From Phycisphaeraceae bacterium (GTDB lineage: Bacteria > Planctomycetota > Phycisphaerae > Phycisphaerales > Phycisphaeraceae): a DNA stretch of 64,000 nucleotides. Both the position numbers and the translations under genes were made by a program. This document shows positions 55,869 to 63,706 of the stretch, piece by piece. The notes beneath the pieces were generated by a model. The model saw nothing but the letters and a program-made list of their open reading frames with translations. It did no database searches and had not been told where the DNA came from. How positions within the stretch are numbered: position 1 is the first letter of the stretch; each line of letters opens with the position of its first letter. The stretch is from positions 1-64,000 of the forward strand of contig JANQSF010000117.1 in NCBI GenBank assembly GCA_028284155.1, given 5' to 3'.

Positions 55869-56471
55869 ATGCCACCAAACGATCACGACGCCGCGCTGGA
55901 CCGCATCGAGATCACCGTGGCGGACATCACGACGCTGGCGGTTGACGCGATCGTGAACGCCGCGAATGAAAGCCTGCTGGGCGGCGGCGGCGTAGACGGG
56001 GCGATCCACCGGGCGGCCGGGCCAAGACTGCTCGAGCACAACAGGTCGTTAGGCGGCTGCCCGACCGGATTGGCCAAGGCGTCGCCGGCGTTCGACCTGG
56101 AAGCACGCGGCATCCGGCACATCATTCACACCGTTGGGCCGATCTGGGGCGACGCGCACGACGACGAGGCGATGTCGCTGGGCAACACGCCTTCGGACGT
56201 GCTGCTGGCGTCGTGTTACACGCGCAGCCTGGAGTTGGCGCGTGACGTTGGCGCGGCGTCCGTCGCGTTCCCCGCGATCAGCACGGGCGTTTACCGCTTC
56301 CCCAAGGAACGGGCCGCGAAGATCGCGTTCGGCCACGTGCTCGGTTGGCTCACCCAAGCCGATCTGCCGCAGCGTGTGACGTTTTGTTGCTTCGCGGACG
56401 CGGACGCTCAGGTTTACAAGCAAGTAATTGAGTCGCGCGGGCAGTGGATGTTTAACCGGAAGCGGGCGTGA
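55869..56471 (+). CDS. Macro-domain protein (O-acetyl-ADP-ribose deacetylase-like)
   Basis: 200 aa. The ADP-ribose-binding fold is clear: ITVADITTLAVDAIV, then NAANESLLGGGGVDGAIH (ligand loop), GCPTGLAKASPAFDLEARG, IRHIIHTVGPIWGD, and the second loop VAFPAISTGVYRFPKERAA. The N-A-A-N/GGGGVD and STGVYGFP-type motifs are those of the YmdB/MacroD class, which hydrolyse O-acetyl-ADP-ribose or mono-ADP-ribose from proteins. It is convergent with trmL, 14 bases apart. It forms an apparent operon with the two genes upstream. Confidence 0.92.
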   Translation: MPPNDHDAALDRIEITVADITTLAVDAIVNAANESLLGGGGVDGAIHRAAGPRLLEHNRSLGGCPTGLAKASPAFDLEARGIRHIIHTVGPIWGDAHDDEAMSLGNTPSDVLLASCYTRSLELARDVGAASVAFPAISTGVYRFPKERAAKIAFGHVLGWLTQADLPQRVTFCCFADADAQVYKQVIESRGQWMFNRKRA

Positions 56472-56485
56472 CAATGACCGAGCAA

Positions 56486-56944
56486 TCACGTGTCGTAACC
56501 GCCGCTTGTGAGGCACGCCTGCGCCATGACGATGGCCGCGGCGTTGGCCAGGTTGTAGCTGCGGATCGACCCGAGGATCGGGATGACGACGGTGCGCGTC
56601 GGCCAACGTTCGATCCAGGCGTCGGGCAGGCCTTTCAGTTCGTTGCCGAAGATGAGCACGTCGTCGGCGGCGTAGTCGGCCTGGTCGTAGCGGACTTGGC
56701 CGAACTTCGTGACCAGCCAGGGTTCGCGGTCGCCGAGCCAGTCGAGGAATGCGTCGGCCGAGTCGTGGACGGTCAGGTCCAGGTGCTCCCAGTAGTCGAG
56801 GCCCGCGCGTCGCACGGCCTTGTCGTCGAGATTGAAGGCGCACGGGCTAATCAGGTGCAAGCGCATGTTCATGCCGACGCACTGTCGGGCGATGTTGCCC
56901 GTGTTGGGTGGGATCGACGGTTGATAGATCACAACGTGCGACAT
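56486..56944 (-). CDS. trmL: tRNA (cytidine/uridine-34 2'-O)-methyltransferase
   Basis: 152 aa, the short single-domain SpoU/TrmL type that 2'-O-methylates the wobble base of tRNA-Leu. Knot-fold motifs are YQPSIPPNTGNIARQCVGM (motif 1), VLIFGNELKGLPDAWIERW (motif 2) and VVIPILGSIRSYNLANAAAI (motif 3). E. coli TrmL has RSLNLSNAV-type sequence at motif 3, here RSYNLANAA. It lies 10 bases downstream of mfd on the same strand and is the last gene of the GNAT-mfd-trmL operon. Confidence 0.9.
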   Translation of the reverse strand: MSHVVIYQPSIPPNTGNIARQCVGMNMRLHLISPCAFNLDDKAVRRAGLDYWEHLDLTVHDSADAFLDWLGDREPWLVTKFGQVRYDQADYAADDVLIFGNELKGLPDAWIERWPTRTVVIPILGSIRSYNLANAAAIVMAQACLTSGGYDT

Positions 56945-56954
56945 GACGAAGTCA

Positions 56955-59900
56955 TTACGACGTGGCGGCGGAGACAGGCGACGGTGCGTCGTCCGGCACG
57001 GTCAGCAGCTTGCGCAGGACGGCGAGCAGGGTCGACGGCGGTTCGAGGTAATTGCTCGGCGGCCGCCAGTAAACGGTGCGGTCGTCGATCAACGTCGTTC
57101 GGCCGGGCGCGCCGCGGAGCAACGGCTCAAGCGTTGGCACGTGACGTGCGCGGAAGATCAGGTCGGAGCCTTCGAGCTTGATGCCCTCGACCTGCAGCGC
57201 GCCGGCGAGCACGCGGATTTCGGTCAGGTCGATCAGGGCCTGCGTCGCGTCGGGCGGGTCGCCGTACGCGTCGGTCAGGTCGTTGGCGACGGCCTGCACC
57301 TGGTTGCGGGTCATCGCCCGGCTGAGCCGCTTGTAAGTCTCCATGCGGTGCTTGGCCGAGGCGATGTAGTTGGCGGGGATTCGGCCGACGATGGGCAGTT
57401 CCAGGTGCGGCCTGACTGGTTCGACATAACCGGCGTCACGCAAACGGTGCGCGGCCTCTTCGAGCATGTTGCAATACATCTCGTAGCCGACGGCCGCGAT
57501 GTGGCCGGACTGCTCGGCGCCCAGCAGGTTGCCCGCGCCGCGGATTTCCAGGTCGCGCATGGCGATCTTGAAACCCGCGCCGAGCATGGCGTATTGCTCG
57601 ATGGCCTTGAGGCGACGCGCGGCGACGTCGGTGATGGGTCGGTCCTGCGGCAGCAGCAGGTAGCAATACGCCCGGTGCTTGTAACGACCGACGCGGCCGC
57701 GCAACTGATGCAACTCGGCGAGGCCGAAATGGTCGGCCTGATTAATAAGCATGGTGTTGGCCGACGGAATGTCGATACCCGACTCGATGATGGTGGTCGA
57801 GACGAGGATGTCGACCTCGCGCCGCATGAACTGCAACATGACCTGTTCGAGTTCGCGGGGCGGCATTTGGCCGTGTCCGACGGCGATGCGGGCCTTGGGC
57901 ACGAGTCGGCGGATGTCGTTGGCGACGGAGCGGATGTTGTGCACGCGGTTGTGAACGAAGAAGACCTGACCGTCGCGGTTGAGTTCGCGGTGGATGGCCT
58001 GTTTGATGCGGCCCTCGTCGTATGGCGCGACCTCGGTGACGATGGCGCGGCGGTCCAGCGGCGCGGTCGAGAGCGAGGAGATGTCACGCAGGCCGAGCAT
58101 GGCCATGTGCAGCGTGCGCGGGATCGGTGTGGCACTCAACGTCAGCACGTCAGCGGTGAGTCGGAATTGCAACAGGCGTTGCTTGTGCTCGACGCCGAAT
58201 CGTTGTTCCTCGTCGATGATGACCAGCCCGAGGTCGGCGAAGTGCACGTCTTTGCTGAGCAGGCGGTGAGTGCCGACGACGATATCGACCTTGCCCTCCT
58301 TGACGTCTTTGAGGATCGCCTTCTGCTGCTTGGCGGTCTTGAATCGGCTGAGGGACTCGATGCGGAACGGGTAATCCGCCATACGGTCGCGGAAGGTGCG
58401 TTCGTGTTGCTCGGCCAGGACTGTTGTGGGGACGAGCACGGCGACCTGCTTGCCGAACTCGACGGCCTTGAAAGCGCCGCGGATGGCGACCTCAGTCTTG
58501 CCGAACCCGACGTCGCCGCAGATGAGGCGGTCCATCGGCTGTTCGTCGGCCATGCTCTTTTTCATGGCGGCAATGGCGGCGAGTTGGTCTTCGGTTTCGT
58601 CGTAGGGGAACTCGGCCTCGAACTCGGCCTGCCAAGCGGTGTCGGGCGGGAAGCGCGTGCCGGGCAGCGATGCGCGGGCCGCTTGAATCTGGATCATCTG
58701 CGCGGCGAGTTCCTTAACGGCTTCGCCGACGGCCTCCTTCTGGCTCTTCCAACGCTTGCCGCCGATCGACGACAGCGGCGGCTTGCCCTCGAAGCCGCCG
58801 ACGTATTTCTGCACCAGGTCGATGCGCGTCGCGGGGACGTGGATCAGCGCGTTGCCGGCGAACTCGAGCGTCAGGAAGTCTTCCTGCTTGCCGCTGCGCC
58901 GCATGGCTTTGAGGCCTTTGAAACGCGCGACGCCGTGTTCGACGTGAACGACGTAGTCGCCCGGTTCGAGATCAAAGAACGCGTCGCGGGCCGCGTCGGG
59001 CGAGCCGGACATCGTCGATGTAACGCGGCGGATGCGACGGCGGGTGTGGTAGCGGTGGAAAAGCTCGTGGTGGGGAAGCAGATGAATGGCGAGTGGCGAG
59101 TGGCGAGTGGCGAGTGGCGAAGTCGGAGGGGAAGGGTCGTCACTGTTTTGCCCTTGATCGCTTGGTGGCTTGGATCCTTGGTTGCTTCTTCCCCCTTGGT
59201 CGCTTGGTGACTTGACCCTTTGGGCCCTATCCGAATCGTCCCAGACGTAGCCCCGATGCAAGTAACCCACTTCGAGGTCGAGTGCGCCGTTGTTACCCGG
59301 TGCGTGTTCGTCGAGCAGTTCCTGGAGTCGTTCGCGTTCGGCGGGTTGCTGGCAGAGGACGGTGACCTGTTGTTCGTCGGCGAGCGCGGCGACTTCCTTG
59401 ACAGCCTCGGCGGCGTCCTGCGCGAAGGACGGGAGGGGACGGACGGGCAGTTCGACGACGTCGGCGTTGGGCGCGGTGGCGCTGTATTGATTGACCTGCA
59501 CGTGCGGCCGTTGGGTGAGGTGTTTCAGCACGGCGTCGGAGCCGTAGATGCCGCGGGCGTCGGTGAGTCGTTCGTAATAACCGCGGGCCTGCTCGGAGAG
59601 TTCGAGCACTTCGTTAAGGACGACGATCGTGTCACGCGGCAGGAGTTTGATCAGGTTGACCGTGTCGTCGTCGGATTGGATGCGGTCGACCGACGCGCCG
59701 ACGATCTGGACGCGGTCGACCTTGTCGCCGGAGCCCATCGTGTCGGTGTTGATCAGGTGGATGGCGTCGATGTCGTCGCCGAAGTAATCGAGTCGGACGG
59801 CGGCTGGGCCGACGGCGTTGGGGATGCCGCCGGGCGACGGGAGGTAGAGGTCGATGATGCCGCCGCGGGTGGCGAAGTCACCGGGCTGTTCGATCACGTC

Positions 59901-60440
59901 GTTGCGGGTGTAGCCGGCGCGGTCGAGCCAGTCGAACAGTTCGGCCGGCGGCAGCGCGTCGCCGACGGCGACGGTGCGCTGGAACTGAGCGAGTGTGCGC
60001 GGGTCGGGGACGGATTGCATCAGCGCCTGGATCGGCGCGACGATCAGCGGCGGGCAGTGCGTGACGTCGAGGTCGGGCTGGGTCAGGTGTTCGACGACGG
60101 CGAGGCGTTCAGCCAACAGTTCGAGGCTGACGTTGGACTCGCCGGGGAGGACTTCCAGTGCGCCGAAGCGGTTGGTCTTGAAGGGCGGGGCAAGCCCCGC
60201 GCCTGAACGGTTGAACAGCTGCAGGTCGTCGAGCGCGTCGTCGGCGTCGTCGAGGTGCGCGACGACCAGGAGGAACGGGCGTCGCATGCGGACGGCCAAC
60301 GCGCCGGTGACCAGGGTCGTGCTCGAGCCGTGGACGCCGCGGGCGACGGCCTTGCCTTGCGCGTTCAATCGCTGCTCGATCGCGTGCAGCGCGTCGGCTT
60401 GGATCAGGCGTTGCGTCCATGCGTGCGCGGCGTCACTCAC
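56955..60440 (-). CDS. mfd: Transcription-repair coupling factor
   Basis: 1161 aa, close to the usual length. Mfd removes stalled RNA polymerase and recruits UvrA. Domains in order: UvrB-homology N-terminus (~1-330), linker and D3 (~330-480), RNA polymerase-interacting domain (FFDLEPGDYVVHVEHGVARF onward), translocase with Walker A GDVGFGKTEVAIRGAFKA, helicase motif IIDEEQRFGVEHK, LSATPIPRTLHMAMLG, VVHNRV-type FFVHNRVHNI, GHGQMPPRELEQVM, and TRCF domain (~1020-1161). Residues ~406-453 are unusual: simple-sequence repeats (SDQGGRSNQGSKPPSDQGQ and SPLATRHSPLATRHSPLAIH) are inserted in frame just before the HELFHRY strand. It overlaps the GNAT gene by 4 bases (ATGA). Confidence 0.93.
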   Translation of the reverse strand: MSDAAHAWTQRLIQADALHAIEQRLNAQGKAVARGVHGSSTTLVTGALAVRMRRPFLLVVAHLDDADDALDDLQLFNRSGAGLAPPFKTNRFGALEVLPGESNVSLELLAERLAVVEHLTQPDLDVTHCPPLIVAPIQALMQSVPDPRTLAQFQRTVAVGDALPPAELFDWLDRAGYTRNDVIEQPGDFATRGGIIDLYLPSPGGIPNAVGPAAVRLDYFGDDIDAIHLINTDTMGSGDKVDRVQIVGASVDRIQSDDDTVNLIKLLPRDTIVVLNEVLELSEQARGYYERLTDARGIYGSDAVLKHLTQRPHVQVNQYSATAPNADVVELPVRPLPSFAQDAAEAVKEVAALADEQQVTVLCQQPAERERLQELLDEHAPGNNGALDLEVGYLHRGYVWDDSDRAQRVKSPSDQGGRSNQGSKPPSDQGQNSDDPSPPTSPLATRHSPLAIHLLPHHELFHRYHTRRRIRRVTSTMSGSPDAARDAFFDLEPGDYVVHVEHGVARFKGLKAMRRSGKQEDFLTLEFAGNALIHVPATRIDLVQKYVGGFEGKPPLSSIGGKRWKSQKEAVGEAVKELAAQMIQIQAARASLPGTRFPPDTAWQAEFEAEFPYDETEDQLAAIAAMKKSMADEQPMDRLICGDVGFGKTEVAIRGAFKAVEFGKQVAVLVPTTVLAEQHERTFRDRMADYPFRIESLSRFKTAKQQKAILKDVKEGKVDIVVGTHRLLSKDVHFADLGLVIIDEEQRFGVEHKQRLLQFRLTADVLTLSATPIPRTLHMAMLGLRDISSLSTAPLDRRAIVTEVAPYDEGRIKQAIHRELNRDGQVFFVHNRVHNIRSVANDIRRLVPKARIAVGHGQMPPRELEQVMLQFMRREVDILVSTTIIESGIDIPSANTMLINQADHFGLAELHQLRGRVGRYKHRAYCYLLLPQDRPITDVAARRLKAIEQYAMLGAGFKIAMRDLEIRGAGNLLGAEQSGHIAAVGYEMYCNMLEEAAHRLRDAGYVEPVRPHLELPIVGRIPANYIASAKHRMETYKRLSRAMTRNQVQAVANDLTDAYGDPPDATQALIDLTEIRVLAGALQVEGIKLEGSDLIFRARHVPTLEPLLRGAPGRTTLIDDRTVYWRPPSNYLEPPSTLLAVLRKLLTVPDDAPSPVSAATS
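59087..59211. repeat. Repeat block inside the mfd coding region
   Basis: Two repeat types lie next to each other. TGGCGAG is tandemly repeated about 4.9 times at 59087-59120. CCCTTGATCGCTTGGTG (59151-59167) recurs as CCCTTGGTCGCTTGGTG (59193-59209) with a 42-base period. On the minus strand they encode the low-complexity loop of Mfd (residues ~406-453). Confidence 0.85.
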
Positions 60441-61036
60441 GGGGCCTCGTCCATCTTGGGTCGTCGGCCGTCGTGCGTTGCGGAGGGCTGACCGATCGTG
60501 ATCGGGACGGGGACATCGAACGACGACGCGTCAGCATTGCCGGTTGGCGGTGTTTCGACCTTGGGTTCAGGCACGCCCTCGAGCACGTGGATCATGGCGA
60601 TCTCGTCGCAGGCGTCGTTCTTCATGCAATGGATGCACTGCGACCAGACCTTGAGCGGCAGCGTCTGGCGGTCGACCACGCTGAAGCCGAGCCATTCAAA
60701 GAACCGCTGTTCGTAGGTCAACGACATGACTCGCGGGATGCCGACTTCACGTGCGTCTTCCAGCGCAGCGCGGACGAGCGCCGCGCCGATGCCCTTGCCG
60801 CGTTGCGACGGCGCGACGGCCAGCGCGTAGACCTCGGCGATGTTGGCCCAGACGACGGCGAGGCCGCAGACACCGACGACCTGCGAGGCGTCGTCGTCGT
60901 CGACGGCGACTTGGAAGTCGCGGACGTTCTCAAACAAATAGGCCTGCGAACGGTGGAGCATCAGGCCGTACTCGGCCGCAGCGTTGATGATGCTGCCCAT
61001 GGCGGGGACGTCGGCGACCGTGGCTCGGCGGATCAT
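60437..61036 (-). CDS. GNAT N-acetyltransferase
   Basis: 199 aa. The first ~150 residues are a GNAT fold: MIRRATVADVPAMGSIINAA, then FENVRDFQVAVDDDD, GVCGLAVVWANIAEVYALAV (strand 4), and the acetyl-CoA loop VAPSQRGKGIGAALVRAAL (Q/R-x2-G-x-G/A). The later YEQRFFEWLGFSVVDRQTL resembles the ArgA-like N-acetylglutamate synthase branch (FFxxxGF). A C-terminal tail of about 50 residues is low complexity. The CIHCMKNDACDEIAM segment with two cysteines is also seen in ArgA-like proteins. It heads the mfd-trmL operon, with a 4-base overlap. An arginine-synthesis role is possible; no arg genes are near. Confidence 0.82.
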   Translation of the reverse strand: MIRRATVADVPAMGSIINAAAEYGLMLHRSQAYLFENVRDFQVAVDDDDASQVVGVCGLAVVWANIAEVYALAVAPSQRGKGIGAALVRAALEDAREVGIPRVMSLTYEQRFFEWLGFSVVDRQTLPLKVWSQCIHCMKNDACDEIAMIHVLEGVPEPKVETPPTGNADASSFDVPVPITIGQPSATHDGRRPKMDEAP

Positions 61037-61120
61037 CGGCGATTGTAGGCTGGGGGGTTATCGGGTCGGGTGGGTGGTGTTGTGTTCGATTGGGTGCGGG
61101 TGTTGGGGGCGTCGGGTATC

Positions 61121-61160
61121 GCGCTAAGCCGCAAGCGGTGTGGGCGCTAAGCCGCAACGG
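61121..61160. repeat. Tandem GCGCTAAGCCGC repeat
   Basis: GCGCTAAGCCGCAAGCGG (61121-61138) is followed by a second partial copy, GCGCTAAGCCGCAA (61144-61157). A further inverted copy lies at 46725-46742. It is located in the divergent region between the GNAT operon and lpxC-fabZ, where promoters of both are expected. Confidence 0.7.
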
Positions 61161-61219
61161 GCAGGGAGCCTAGAATCGGGTTGGACTTGGCCACCGAACC
61201 TCGACGATAACTACCAAGC

Positions 61220-62545
61220 TTGGTACTCAAGAGCGAAAACGCGAATCAAACGACGCTGGCGGGCGAATCCACGATCTCCGGCCCGGGTCTATTCATGGGC
61301 GAGCCGGCGACGGTGACATTCAAGCCCGCGCCGGCCGACCACGGGATCGTGTTCATCCGGACCGACCGCGGCAACGCGCGCGTGCCGGCCAACATTCAGC
61401 ACGTCGTGAAGCGCCCGCGTCGGACTTGCCTGCGCAACGGCGACGTGACGATCGACACCTGCGAGCACGCGTTGAGTGCGCTGGCGGGCCTCGCCGTCGA
61501 CAACGCGATCATCGAGATGGACGGCCCGGAACTGCCCGCGCTCGACGGCTCTGCCAAGCCGTACCTCGACGCGCTGAAGCAGGTCGGGATCGATTCCGTC
61601 GACGCGCCGCGTCAGGCGTTGATCATCAACGAGCCGGTCGTGGTGAAGAACGGCGACGCGATGATCGTGGCGACGCCCTGCCCCGAACCTTACATGCAGG
61701 TCATCTACGACCTGGACTACGGCGTGGACACGGTGATCGGCCGACAGGTCCGCGCGTTTGATTTTTCCAACGGCAACTACGCCGACGAGATCGCACCGGC
61801 GCGGACGTATTGCCTCGAGCGCGAGGCGATGGAGTTGCGGTCGCGCGGGTTGGCTTCGCACCTGACGGCCGCGGACATGCTCGTGCTAGGCGACGAAGGC
61901 CCATTGGGCGGCAACAGCTTGCGCTACACGGACGAGCCCGTGCGGCACAAGATCGTTGACCTGATCGGCGACCTGTACCTGCTGGGCGCGCCGATCCACG
62001 GGCGAATCTTCGCTTACAAGTCCGGCCACGCGTTGAACCACGCGCTGGTCCGCAAGCTCATCCGCCAGCACCAGGCCCAGCGGCACAAGACGCTGGCGAT
62101 CGAGCGGCCGGTCTTCGACATCCGCAGGCTGACCAAGATGCTGCCCCACCGCTACCCGATGCTCCTGGTCGACCGCGTGGTCGAATTGGACGGGGCGCGG
62201 CGTGCGGTGGGCATCAAGAACGTGACGATCAACGAGCCATTCTTCCAGGGGCATTACCCGGGCACGCCGATCATGCCCGGCGTGCTGGTCGTGGAGGCGA
62301 TGGCGCAGTTATCGGGCGTGCTGATCGGCCAATCGCTGGAGCACACCGGTAAGTTGGCTGTGCTGCTGAGCTTGGATCGCGTCAAGCTGCGAAAGCCCGT
62401 CACACCGGGTGACCAGCTAGTATTGGAGGCGGAGTCTGTGCGGGTCCGGAGCCGGATCGCCCATATGCGTTGCCGGGCCTACGTGGGCGAAAACCTCGTG
62501 GCCGAGGCCGAGGTGAAGTTCATGTTGGTGGATGATGAAGAGTGA
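61220..62545 (+). CDS. lpxC-fabZ: Fused LpxC deacetylase / FabZ dehydratase
   Basis: 441 aa. Residues ~1-290 are LpxC, the zinc UDP-3-O-acyl-GlcNAc deacetylase that commits to lipid A: ISGPGLFMGEPATVTFKPAP, the ligand DTCEHALSALAGL (first His), APARTYC region, and RHKIVDLIGD with KSGHALN (remaining His/Asp/His). Residues ~294-441 are FabZ, the beta-hydroxyacyl-ACP dehydratase: LPHRYPMLLVDRVVE and FFQGHYPGTPIMPGVLVVEA, with catalytic His and Glu. The usual GLH of LpxC is GLF here. A stop codon 10 bases upstream leaves TTG at 61220 as the only plausible start. The fusion is known in Bacteroidetes and planctomycetes. lpxA follows after 118 bases. Confidence 0.92.
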   Translation: MVLKSENANQTTLAGESTISGPGLFMGEPATVTFKPAPADHGIVFIRTDRGNARVPANIQHVVKRPRRTCLRNGDVTIDTCEHALSALAGLAVDNAIIEMDGPELPALDGSAKPYLDALKQVGIDSVDAPRQALIINEPVVVKNGDAMIVATPCPEPYMQVIYDLDYGVDTVIGRQVRAFDFSNGNYADEIAPARTYCLEREAMELRSRGLASHLTAADMLVLGDEGPLGGNSLRYTDEPVRHKIVDLIGDLYLLGAPIHGRIFAYKSGHALNHALVRKLIRQHQAQRHKTLAIERPVFDIRRLTKMLPHRYPMLLVDRVVELDGARRAVGIKNVTINEPFFQGHYPGTPIMPGVLVVEAMAQLSGVLIGQSLEHTGKLAVLLSLDRVKLRKPVTPGDQLVLEAESVRVRSRIAHMRCRAYVGENLVAEAEVKFMLVDDEE

Positions 62546-62552
62546 GTGAGAG

Positions 62553-62668
62553 ATTCATTGCCGATTTGCGAATGCCGATTGTCGATCGGCAGAAGCGACG
62601 AGCCACGAGCGACTAGCGACAAGGGCTTGAGAGGCACCATCAATCGGAAATCGACAATCGCCAATGCC
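62553..62668. repeat. GATTGTCGAT-type inverted repeat between lpxC-fabZ and lpxA
   Basis: CCGATTGTCGATCGG (62573-62587) and CGGAAATCGACAATCGCC (62645-62662) are inverted relatives, with a related ATTGCCGATTTGCGAATG before the first. The right arm abuts the lpxA ATG at 62664, leaving no separate Shine-Dalgarno site. Related stretches lie at about 63546-63578 (TTGTCGATTTC, CCAATCGCCGATTG) and 63728-63755 inside the start of the next gene (CAACAATCGCCGATCGACAA). Confidence 0.6.
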
Positions 62669-63539
62669 CAAGGTTCACCCCACCGCCGTTGTTGACCCCA
62701 AGGCCGAGGTCGCCGAAGACGCGATCATCGGGCCGCTGTGCCATGTCGGCGCAGGCGTCAAGATCGGCAGCGGGACGAAGCTGGTCAGCCACGTGACGGT
62801 GCTCGGCCCCACGACGATCGGCGAGGGCAACACGATCTGGCCACAGGCCGTGCTCGGGGCCGACCCGCAGGACCTGAAGTTCCACGGCGAGCGGACCGAG
62901 TTGATCATCGGCAACCACAACGACATCCGCGAGTTGGTCACCATCCACCGCGGCACCGGCAACGGCGGCGGCGTGACGAAGGTCGGCAACGACAACCTGA
63001 TCATGGTCGCCTGCCACGTCGCGCACGACTGCATCATCGGCAGCCACGTCGTAATTGCGAACAATGTCGGCTTCGCCGGTCATATCCACGTGAAAGACCA
63101 CGCGGCGATCGGCGGCTACGCGGCGTTCCACCATTTCGTGACAGTGAACGAGTACGCATACATCGGCGGCATGTCGCGCATCGTTCACGACGTCCCGCCG
63201 TTTGTGCTCGTCGAGGGCAGCCCGGGGCGTGTTCGCGGGCTGAATACGAAAGGCCTGGCGCGGCACCGGTTCCCCGACGAGCAGTTGCGGAACCTGAAAG
63301 ACGCGTACCGCACGCTCTACCGCGGCAACGGCAACGGGACAGGTCACACAGACGATGAACGACCGGGCAATATGGCTGAGAACCTCGACAAGGTCGACGC
63401 CGCCTACCCCGGCGACGAATGCGTCCAACTGCTCACCGGCGCCGTGCGTCGCACGATGAACAGCGTGCACGGCCGATACCTCGAAACGCTCCGTCAGGAC
63501 GACCCCTGGAAAAACAAGCCGAAGGCGATGGCGGATTGA
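62664..63539 (+). CDS. lpxA: UDP-GlcNAc acyltransferase
   Basis: 291 aa. LpxA catalyses the first, reversible acyl transfer of lipid A synthesis. Left-handed beta-helix hexapeptide repeats fill the N-terminal 190 residues (VHPTAVVDPKAEVAEDAIIG, IGEGNTIWPQAVLGADPQDL). Key motifs are the UDP-GlcNAc site GADPQDLKFHGERTELIIGN, and the catalytic His in VACHVAHDCIIGSHVVIANN. The C-terminal helical part has GLNTKGLARHRFPDEQLRNL with the conserved GLN. The tail is longer than usual (~30 residues). It follows lpxC-fabZ and suggests a lipid A gene cluster; lpxD is not in the window. Confidence 0.93.
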   Translation: MPKVHPTAVVDPKAEVAEDAIIGPLCHVGAGVKIGSGTKLVSHVTVLGPTTIGEGNTIWPQAVLGADPQDLKFHGERTELIIGNHNDIRELVTIHRGTGNGGGVTKVGNDNLIMVACHVAHDCIIGSHVVIANNVGFAGHIHVKDHAAIGGYAAFHHFVTVNEYAYIGGMSRIVHDVPPFVLVEGSPGRVRGLNTKGLARHRFPDEQLRNLKDAYRTLYRGNGNGTGHTDDERPGNMAENLDKVDAAYPGDECVQLLTGAVRRTMNSVHGRYLETLRQDDPWKNKPKAMAD

Positions 63540-63630
63540 ACTTCATTGTCGATTTCACTCCGCCAATCGCCGATTGAATGAGAGACCGGGCGGTTAGTTC
63601 TTCGACCGGTCGTGATGCTGCACACCCAAG

Positions 63631-63660
63631 CCGGGCCTTTCCGAAGGCCCGGATCCTTTG
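63631..63660 (+). terminator. Hairpin after lpxA
   Basis: CCGGGCCTT (63631-63639) and AAGGCCCGG (63644-63652) form a perfect 9-base stem with a TCCG loop, followed by ATCCTTTG. It may stop the lpx transcript before the epimerase gene; the T-run is weak. Confidence 0.55.
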
Positions 63661-63706
63661 AAGCCCTGCTCCCACCGCCCCAACATTTGCTTCCGAGCCA
63701 CCCGCT

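Noticed and set aside
56943-59210. 755-codon open frame antisense to mfd
   Set aside because: Shadow frame; the opposite strand encodes all Mfd motifs without interruption.
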